A DNA stretch of 42,329 bases. It comes from an uncultured Clostridia bacterium (GTDB lineage: Bacteria; Bacillota; Clostridia; TANB77; CAG-508). The notes beneath the pieces are model-generated. The model was not told the DNA's origin, ran no database searches, and saw nothing but the letters and a program-made list of their open reading frames with translations. This document shows positions 36,459-42,329 of the stretch, piece by piece. The stretch covers positions 1 through 42,329 of the forward strand of contig CAKPHJ010000011.1 in NCBI GenBank assembly GCA_934157205.1. The letters are read 5' to 3'. The translations under genes and the position numbers were made by a program. Positions within the stretch are counted from its first letter, which is position 1. Each line of letters starts with the position of its first letter.

Positions 36459-36487
36459 ATTATACCAGATTTATTTACATAAATCAA
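36459..36487 (-). promoter_or_regulatory. Promoter of orphan gene D, overlapping the pflA 3' end
   Basis: On the minus strand, TTGATT (36482-36487) lies inside the last codons of pflA. A 17-base spacer follows, then TATAAT (36459-36464). Confidence 0.82.
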
Positions 36488-37205
36488 CAATTTTTTCAGC
36501 TTTTTTTACATCATCTATAGTGGCAGGTCTAACATTTTCTAATTCATATTTAAAGCCAAGTTGTTTCCACTTATATTTTCCCATATCATGATAAGGCAAA
36601 AATTCTATTTTTTTTACAGAATTTAATGTTTGTAAGAAATTTTTTAATTTTATTAAATCTTGTTCATCATCTGTGTAGCCAGGAACAAGAACTTGTCTTA
36701 TCCACATAGAAATGTTGTTTTCACTTAAATATTTTGCAAATTCAAGTTCTAATTTATTTGATTTTCCAACTAATTTTTTACATTTTTCATCATCTATATG
36801 TTTTATATCTAATAAAACTAAATCTGTAAGTGTTAGTAATTTTTTTATATCTGGAGTTATTGCAACCATTCCAGATGTATCAACACATGTGTGAATATTG
36901 TTTTCTTTTAGTTTGGTAAATAATTCTATTAAAAATTTAACTTGAAGAAGGGGTTCACCTCCTGTAACTGTAACCCCTCCATTAGGATAAATATAATTTT
37001 TATATCTCATAATTTTGTCAAAAATTTCATCTAAAGACTTATAAGTTCCACCATTTATGTCCCATGTATCTCTGTTGTGACAGTATTTACATTGCAAATG
37101 GCATCCTTGTAAAAAAAGTACAAATCTAATTCCAGGTCCATCAACAGTACCAAAAGATTCAATTGAATGAACTTTTGCATAATATTTTAAGTTTTCAGTA
37201 TCCAT
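36471..37205 (-). CDS. pflA: Pyruvate formate-lyase activating enzyme
   Basis: Radical-SAM enzyme that installs the glycyl radical on PflB. GTVDGPGIRFVLFLQGCHLQCKYCHNRD carries the CxxxCxxC iron-sulfur cluster site. GGVTVTGGEPLLQ and DIKHIDDEKCKKLVG follow, and WIRQVLVPGYTDD is the next family motif. 244 residues, complete. It is encoded 102 bases after pflB on the minus strand, the usual pair. There are no CGG codons. Confidence 0.96.
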   Translation of the reverse strand: MDTENLKYYAKVHSIESFGTVDGPGIRFVLFLQGCHLQCKYCHNRDTWDINGGTYKSLDEIFDKIMRYKNYIYPNGGVTVTGGEPLLQVKFLIELFTKLKENNIHTCVDTSGMVAITPDIKKLLTLTDLVLLDIKHIDDEKCKKLVGKSNKLELEFAKYLSENNISMWIRQVLVPGYTDDEQDLIKLKNFLQTLNSVKKIEFLPYHDMGKYKWKQLGFKYELENVRPATIDDVKKAEKIVDLCK

Positions 37206-37307
37206 GTTAATGTTGATCCTTTCCTTTTATACTATAGAAAATTTTGAATATTCTATAATATAAAAATAACAATTTGTATAAAATTTATAATCATGAATAA
37301 TTAAGTT

Positions 37308-39545
37308 TTAAATTTTTTCATGAATTGTTCTGTTAACTACATCTAATTGTTGTTCTCTTGTCAATTTTACAAAATTAACAGCATATCCAGAAACTCTTAT
37401 TGTTAATTGAGGATATTTTTCTGGGTGATCCATTGCATCTAATAATAAACTTCTGTCAAAAACATTTACATTAATATGATGACCAGTTTGTGTAAAGTAA
37501 CCATCTAACATATGAACAAGGTTGCTTATTCTTTCATCTTCAGTTTTTCCTAGAGTACCAGGTGTTATTGAAAATGTGAAAGAAATTCCATCTTCTGCAG
37601 AATCAAAAGGTAATTTAGCAATTGAGTTCATAACAGCTAATGCACCATTAACATCTCTACCGTGTAATGGATTTGCTCCAGGACCGAATGGACTTCCAGC
37701 TTTTCTTCCATCAGGAGTATTTCCTGTTGCTTTTCCATAAACTACATTTGATGTTATTGTTAATATTGAAAGAGTTGGTTTTGAATTTCTATATGTTTGA
37801 TGTTTTCTTAATTTGTTCATAAATGTTTTTACAATGTTAACAGCTATTTCATCAACTCTATCATCATCATTACCGTATTTTGGAAAATCTCCTTCAATTT
37901 CGTAATCAACAGCTAAGTTTAATTCATTTCTTATAACTTTAACTTTTGCATATTTAATTGCAGACAAAGAATCAGCAACAACAGATAAACCAGCTATTCC
38001 ACAAGCCATTGTTCTAATAATTTCTCTATCATGTAAAGCCATTTCTATTGCTTCATAAGAATATTTATCATGCATGTAATGTATTGCATTTAAAGCTTTA
38101 ATATATATTTTAGCAACATAGTCCATCATTTGATTAAATTTTTCTACAACTTCATCATAGTTTAAATATTCAGATGTAATTGGTTCAAATTTAGGAGCAA
38201 CTTGTTTTCCAGAATTTTCATCTTTACCACCATTTATAGCATATAGCAATGTTTTTGCAAGGTTTGCTCTTGCACCGAAAAATTGCATTTGTTTTCCAAT
38301 CTTCATTGGTGAAACGCAACAAGCTATTCCATAGTCATCACCTAAAGTTATTCTCATTAAATCATCATTTTCATATTGAATAGAAGATGTTTCTATTGAA
38401 AGTTTAGTTGTAAATCTTTTAAATCCTTCTGGTAATCTTGTAGACCATAAAATAGTCATATTTGGTTCTGGTGCAGGTCCTAAGTTTTGTAAAGTGTGTA
38501 ACATTCTAAAAGAATTTTTAGTAACTAAAGTTCTTCCATCAATACCCATACCACCAATGCTTTCTGTTACCCAAACAGGATCACCGCTGAATAATTCATT
38601 ATATTCAGGAGTTCTTAAAAATCTTACTAATCTAAGTTTCATAACAAAATGATCCATAATTTCTTGTGCATCTATTTCAGTTAAAGTACCATTTTTTAAA
38701 TCTCTTTCAAAATAAATATCTAAAAATGTAGTAGTTCTTCCTAAACTCATAGCTGCACCATTTTGATCTTTTATTGCAGCTAAATATCCAAAATATAACC
38801 ATTGTACAGCTTCTTTAGCATTTGTAGCAGGTTTAGAAATATCAAAACCATATTTAGAGGCCATAATTTTTAAAGAATTTAGTGCTTTAATTTGTTCACT
38901 AATTTCTTCTCTTTGACGTATAACTTCTTCATTAAGTTCATCTATATTTAATATATCTAATTCTTGATTTTTTTCTTCTATTAATACATCAACACCATAT
39001 AGTGCAACTCTTCTGTAATCACCTATAATTCTTCCACGACCATATCCATCAGGTAAACCAGTAATTAAATGAGAGCTTCTAGCTTTTCTTATGTCAGGTG
39101 TATAAACATCGAAAACACCATCATTATGAGTTTTTCTAATTGTATGGAAAATTTTATCAACTTCTGGGTCAACTTCTCTTCCATATGCTTCACATGATTT
39201 TTCTACAATTCTAATTCCACCAAAAGGCATTATTGCTCTTTTTAATGGGCTATCAGTTTGAAGACCAACTATGTCTTCTAAATCTTTATCTATATATCCA
39301 GCTTCATGACTAGTTATTGTAGAAATTGTTTTAGTATCTATATCAAGAACTCCTCCTTTGGCTTCATGTTCTTGCTTGTATAATTCTAATACTTCGTTCC
39401 ATAATTTTTTAGTTTTTTCAGTTGTACCTGCTAAAAAATTATCATCTCCTTCATATGGTGTATAATTTTTTTGAATGAAATCTCTAACATTTATTTCATT
39501 TTGCCAATCTCCATTATTAAATCCATTCCATTGTTCAAATTTCAT
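37308..39545 (-). CDS. pflB: Formate C-acetyltransferase (pyruvate formate-lyase)
   Basis: Converts pyruvate and CoA to acetyl-CoA and formate in anaerobic metabolism. The catalytic Cys pair is in GIACCVSPMKIGKQ. The glycyl radical loop RVSGYAVNFVKLTREQQ lies at the C-terminus. GLPDGYGRGRIIGDYRRVALYG and SIGGMGIDG are further PFL motifs. 745 residues, normal. ATG 39545 follows AAGGAGGTAATTAT. Loss of activity on oxygen exposure is expected from the radical mechanism, which supports an anaerobic host. Leader region 39546-39715 is AT-rich with no gene. Confidence 0.97.
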   Translation of the reverse strand: MKFEQWNGFNNGDWQNEINVRDFIQKNYTPYEGDDNFLAGTTEKTKKLWNEVLELYKQEHEAKGGVLDIDTKTISTITSHEAGYIDKDLEDIVGLQTDSPLKRAIMPFGGIRIVEKSCEAYGREVDPEVDKIFHTIRKTHNDGVFDVYTPDIRKARSSHLITGLPDGYGRGRIIGDYRRVALYGVDVLIEEKNQELDILNIDELNEEVIRQREEISEQIKALNSLKIMASKYGFDISKPATNAKEAVQWLYFGYLAAIKDQNGAAMSLGRTTTFLDIYFERDLKNGTLTEIDAQEIMDHFVMKLRLVRFLRTPEYNELFSGDPVWVTESIGGMGIDGRTLVTKNSFRMLHTLQNLGPAPEPNMTILWSTRLPEGFKRFTTKLSIETSSIQYENDDLMRITLGDDYGIACCVSPMKIGKQMQFFGARANLAKTLLYAINGGKDENSGKQVAPKFEPITSEYLNYDEVVEKFNQMMDYVAKIYIKALNAIHYMHDKYSYEAIEMALHDREIIRTMACGIAGLSVVADSLSAIKYAKVKVIRNELNLAVDYEIEGDFPKYGNDDDRVDEIAVNIVKTFMNKLRKHQTYRNSKPTLSILTITSNVVYGKATGNTPDGRKAGSPFGPGANPLHGRDVNGALAVMNSIAKLPFDSAEDGISFTFSITPGTLGKTEDERISNLVHMLDGYFTQTGHHINVNVFDRSLLLDAMDHPEKYPQLTIRVSGYAVNFVKLTREQQLDVVNRTIHEKI

Positions 39546-39715
39546 ATAATTACCTCCTTAATTATTACATATATTATGTACAAAATTTCTAAAAAATATT
39601 ATAACATAACTAATAATTGTTTTAAACAAAAAAATATTTTTTTCTTAAAAACTTTAATAAAAATGTTACAATTTACAGCTAAATATCTTTTTACATAAAC
39701 TGTGAATTGTAATAT

Positions 39716-39775
39716 AAAAAGCATTAAAATATAAGCTTTAAATATCATTAAAAACTTGTATTTCAATGCTTTTGT
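39716..39775 (-). terminator. Terminator downstream of the M23 peptidase gene
   Basis: AAAAGCATTGAAATA pairs with TATTTTAATGCTTTT on the minus strand with one mismatch, followed by a T-rich run. Confidence 0.75.
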
Positions 39776-39803
39776 TTGTAATAATTATTTGGCAAATTTA
39801 CTA

Positions 39804-40802
39804 TTAATATAAATAATTTTGTGGATTAATATGATTGCCATTTATTCTAATTTCTAAATGTAAATGTGGACCTGTTGAATTTCCTGTTGTTCCAACAAGT
39901 GCAATTACATCTCCTGCAGAAACTTTTTGACCAACTTTTACGTACATTTTACTAGTATGGGCATACCATGTTTCTACACCATTTCCATGATTTACTTTTA
40001 CTAGGTTTCCATATGAACCGCTATAACTTGCGTTTGTTACTGTTCCATCTGCTACTACTTGTATTTTTGTACCAGTTTGTGCAGCAATATCAAGACCAGT
40101 ATGTGTTGATTTTCTTATTCTACTGCTTACACCATATCTTGATGTTATAGTACCATTTATTGGTATACATGCTAGTCTTATACCATTAATATTTGGCATA
40201 TTATTAAGCTTTTCTTGTTCTTCTTGTAGTTTTTGTTCTTTTTCTAATTCTTCAGATACTTTTGCTGTAATATCTGCTTTGGCTGTTTCTATTTCACATG
40301 TTGTTGTATTACTTAAATTGTCTGCGTATTTTTCTGTTATTATTAAATTTAAGTCTTTGTTTTCATTTTCTTGTTTTATAGTATTTACTACTTCTTCAGC
40401 TTCTTCTTGTGTGTTAACAGAATCAATAGTTTCATTATTATATGCAATTTCATAGTATTTATATGTTATTATTGCATTTTGGATAATTGTGCTTGCTATT
40501 TCGTTTTCGTTTGTCTTGAGTGTTTTATTTACTAATTTTAACTCATATTTAGGTTCTTCAAAGTCAATTGAATCGATATTTTTTGTTTCACCTTCTACAA
40601 TTGCTTTTTTTATGTTCTCTGTAAAGTTGTTTTTTTGATTGATGTACCCAACTTCTTTTCCAGAGATTACTACTTTATATATTGGCTTATATTTTATTAA
40701 TATAATCGCGATTATTAAACCAAAAGCTATAATAGTAATGTTAAAATACTTTAAAATTTCTTTTGTATAGTATTTTAATTTTTTGTTTATAATAAATTCC
40801 AC
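39804..40802 (-). CDS. M23-family cell-wall metallopeptidase
   Basis: 332 residues. One N-terminal membrane helix (about 21-41) is followed by an extracytoplasmic region with a Glu-rich coiled coil (about 180-205). The C-terminal M23/LytM domain has the zinc site HTGLDIAA (first His and Asp), YAHTS and GPHLHLEIR. All ligands are present, so an active endopeptidase cutting peptidoglycan cross-links is expected. ATG 40802 follows AAAAAGGAGAGTGG. It has its own promoter. Confidence 0.93.
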   Translation of the reverse strand: MEFIINKKLKYYTKEILKYFNITIIAFGLIIAIILIKYKPIYKVVISGKEVGYINQKNNFTENIKKAIVEGETKNIDSIDFEEPKYELKLVNKTLKTNENEIASTIIQNAIITYKYYEIAYNNETIDSVNTQEEAEEVVNTIKQENENKDLNLIITEKYADNLSNTTTCEIETAKADITAKVSEELEKEQKLQEEQEKLNNMPNINGIRLACIPINGTITSRYGVSSRIRKSTHTGLDIAAQTGTKIQVVADGTVTNASYSGSYGNLVKVNHGNGVETWYAHTSKMYVKVGQKVSAGDVIALVGTTGNSTGPHLHLEIRINGNHINPQNYLY

Positions 40803-40839
40803 TCTCCTTTTTGTTAGTTTTTAAGCGCGACTAATGTAT

Positions 40840-40868
40840 ATTATACTACATATTCTTTCCAAAAGCAA
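40840..40868 (-). promoter_or_regulatory. Promoter of the M23 peptidase gene
   Basis: On the minus strand, TTGCTT (40863-40868), a 17-base spacer, then TATAAT (40840-40845). The rest of the 40803-41126 gap is AT-rich divergent leader sequence; I see no gene in it. Confidence 0.75.
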
Positions 40869-41126
40869 ATTATGTATACATGTTTTTTACTTATTTGGCA
40901 ATTTTACTTTGTTTTTGTTCTGATTTTTAATATAATTACCTTGATTTTAGTATATATTGCTCTTTATATCTTCTTTTTTCAAATTTTTTGTTAGAATTTA
41001 AAATAGCAAAAATATATTAAATTTATATATAATACTTAATATATAAGTTATGGTTATACTTCGTAGTTTCTGTAAATTTAAACTATTTAATGCTATATTT
41101 ATCAAAAAATAGGAAGGTGATAAAAA

Positions 41127-41465
41127 ATGGCATTAGATTATACAGTTATAGGGCAAAGAATTAAACAAGCAAGACTTGCAAAAAACTTAACACAAGAGGA
41201 TTTAGCAGAAAAAGTCGATATTTCAGTTGCTTTTTTAAGTAGAGTAGAAAGAGGTAACTCTCATATAAATTTGAAAAGATTAAATCAATTATGTGGTTTA
41301 TTAGATGTTACAGAAGGTTACGTTTTAAATGGTGCATCTAGTAATTCAAAAAATTATTTAAACAAAGAATTTTCAGAATTATTAAAAAATTGTTCTTCAG
41401 AAAAGCAAAAATTAATTTACAATGTAGCAAAAGCAATTATAGATACAGAAACAGAAGAAGATTAA
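41127..41465 (+). CDS. XRE-family helix-turn-helix regulator, copy 2
   Basis: 112 residues with an HTH_3 domain at about residues 6-62 (IGQRIKQARLAKNLTQEDLAEKVDISVAFLSRVERGNSHINLKRLNQL). The C-terminal region (LNKEFSELLKNCSSEKQKLIYNVAKAII) parallels copy 1 at 2260. ATG 41127 follows AGGAAGGTGATAAAAA. It is monocistronic: a clear terminator follows, and the M23 gene is divergent. The two may share DNA sites or form mixed dimers, which is inference. Confidence 0.9.
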   Translation: MALDYTVIGQRIKQARLAKNLTQEDLAEKVDISVAFLSRVERGNSHINLKRLNQLCGLLDVTEGYVLNGASSNSKNYLNKEFSELLKNCSSEKQKLIYNVAKAIIDTETEED

Positions 41466-41490
41466 TATTTATAATACAAAATATATTAAA

Positions 41491-41536
41491 AAGTTCTAAA
41501 TTTTAAGGTATATCTTAAAATTTAGAACTTTTTTTG
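41491..41536 (+). terminator. Intrinsic terminator after XRE copy 2
   Basis: AAGTTCTAAATTTTAAG pairs with CTTAAAATTTAGAACTT, followed by T-tract. Confidence 0.92.
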
Positions 41537-41567
41537 AAAAGGATACATAATATAAAATACAACTGTA

Positions 41568-41614
41568 GGGTTTATAGGTAAAACCATTATTAAAAACCTA
41601 AATACATTATGTAA
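41568..41614 (+). promoter_or_regulatory. Repeated leader element with pseudoknot potential, copy 2 (before murA)
   Basis: GGTTT and AAACC flank the loop ATAGGTA. The loop TAGGT is complementary to ACCTA about 12 bases after the stem. Nearly the same sequence as 26254-26300, at almost the same distance (about 59 bases) from the start codon. Confidence 0.55.
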
Positions 41615-41626
41615 GGTGGGGGAAAA

Positions 41627-41983
41627 ATGGCAAAATACATAATAGAAGGTGGAAAGAAAATAGAAGGAATAGTAAAAATTTCTGGTTCTAAAAATGCATC
41701 ATTACCAATTATAGCAGCAACTATTTTAAATAAAGGAACAACAACATTGTACAATGTTCCTAATATACATGATACACAAATGATGTTTGAAATTTTAAAG
41801 GTGTTAGGAGGAAAAATACAAAAAAAATCAAATAAGGTAATAATAGATACAAGTAACATAAATAATTATGAAATACCCGAAAATTTAATGAGAGAAATGA
41901 GATCATCTGTTGTAATTGTAGGAGCATTAATAGGTGCATATAAAAAAACAACCTTTTCGTATCCAGGGGATTGCGATATTTGA
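41627..41983 (+). pseudogene. murA: UDP-N-acetylglucosamine 1-carboxyvinyltransferase, truncated after the active-site loop
   Basis: First committed step of peptidoglycan synthesis, using phosphoenolpyruvate. The 118 residues match the MurA N-terminus: YIIEGGKKIEGIVKISGSKNASLPIIAATIL (with the Lys-Asn pair), IHDTQMMFEILKVLGG, then LMREMRSSVVIVGALIG and SYPGDCDI with the active-site Cys near 116. The protein then stops, while a full enzyme has about 420 residues. The sequence beyond 41983 does not continue MurA in any frame I tried and there is no CGG, so this is a different break from the six CGG sites: insertion, rearrangement or misassembly. Confidence 0.82.
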
Positions 41984-42090
41984 TGGATACATTAGACAAC
42001 TTTAAGATAAATAAGTGGATAAAGTGAATGGGGCATATAACTTAAAAAAATAATTATTATGATTGATATATTATTTCAAAAGAATTGATA

Positions 42091-42119
42091 TTGATAAAAA
42101 ATATTTTTTATGATATAAT
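42091..42119 (+). promoter_or_regulatory. Promoter upstream of the last gene
   Basis: TTGATA at 42091-42096, 17-base spacer, TATAAT at 42114-42119. Confidence 0.8.
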
Positions 42120-42202
42120 TATGTAAATTAGCGAGAAAAAAGTGCATAAAATACTTATTTGGAAAGTTTTTTTGCAAACAATAATATAGAGGAGAAATAA
42201 TA

Positions 42203-42329
42203 ATGAGAAATAGTAAAAAAAGCAAGGCAGCAGAAGAATTTATAGATATAATAAAAAAATTGCAAAATATAGGAGTAGATACTAATAAGTTAGTTCAAGT
42301 TGATACTATAGAAAGTTTAGCAAAAAAAT
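42203..42329 (+). CDS. Unknown protein, N-terminal part only
   Basis: ATG 42203 follows AGAGGAGAAATAAT. The visible 42 residues (MRNSKKSKAAEEFIDIIKKL, then QNIGVDTNKLVQVDTIESLAK) are helical and charged, and the frame is open to the window end. I do not recognise a domain. Its own promoter and its place just after the murA break suggest it belongs to the sequence that interrupts murA, which is inference. Confidence 0.55.
   Translation, partial: MRNSKKSKAAEEFIDIIKKLQNIGVDTNKLVQVDTIESLAKK

Noticed and set aside
39471..39698. Open frame opposite the pflB start
   Set aside because: AT-rich, low complexity, no ribosome binding site, antisense to a clear gene.
1..42329. CRISPR array, tRNA, rRNA or transposase genes
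   Set aside because: No regularly spaced repeats, no tRNA T-loop signature and no transposase-like frame were recognised by eye.

Overview
This window is very AT-rich DNA from an anaerobic Firmicute, most likely an uncultured gut Clostridia. The evidence is the dnaG-rpoD pair, rpsF-ssb-rpsR, pyruvate formate-lyase with its activase, a PdaB-type deacetylase, consensus TTGACA/TATAAT promoters with 17-base spacers, strong AAAGGAGGTGAT-type ribosome binding sites, and near-exclusive AGA for arginine.

Layout. 1-2159: NitT/TauT-type ABC importer (partial ATPase, permease, binding protein). 2260-5770: small XRE regulator, dnaG, rpoD. 5794-9578: MscS channel and P-type cation ATPase. 9519-10791: two tandem units with duplicated flanks, each holding a foreign-looking minus-strand gene. 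10931-12067: rpsF-ssb-rpsR. 12299-21445: a membrane-anchored protein of unknown function and a cyclic beta-glucan-synthase-like protein of about 2700 residues. 21421-23087 (minus): polysaccharide deacetylase and transglycosylase. 23365-25817: HD protein, ruvA, rarA. 25906-28971: half-size TSUP transporters, a Cys-rich protein, a PdaB-like deacetylase and a small unknown. 29165-35404: tandem-OB protein, membrane protein, two pseudouridine synthases, an S1 protein and a winged-helix-like protein. 35483-36373: a second pair of foreign-looking minus-strand genes sharing a two-hairpin leader. 36471-40802 (minus): pflA, pflB, M23 peptidase. 41127-42329: second XRE regulator, broken murA, and the start of a last gene.

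The most striking signal is translational. Four otherwise well-conserved genes (ABC permease, P-type ATPase, glucan synthase twice, rarA twice) are broken by +1 frame changes, and all six breaks have one form. A codon with U in the middle (UUA, AUA, UUA, AUU, UUA, UUG) is followed by an in-frame CGG, and homology resumes if the C is skipped so that GGN is read as glycine. I found no other in-frame CGG in any native gene here. CGG spanning codon boundaries (for example TAC GGT) occurs many times without a shift. This resembles Ty1 frameshifting (CUU AGG C, read Leu-Gly) and suggests that CGG is a hungry or unassigned codon used as a +1 frameshift or quadruplet signal. A base-calling artefact inserting C must still be excluded. 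The only other in-frame CGG codons (three) are in the two foreign-looking genes at 9636-10649, where they appear to be read as ordinary triplets.

Other notable items are the two orphan-gene cassette pairs with repeated regulatory shells, a repeated small pseudoknot-like leader before a TSUP gene and murA, and a hairpin that buries the ribosome binding site of the glucan synthase gene. No tRNA, rRNA, CRISPR array or transposase was seen.
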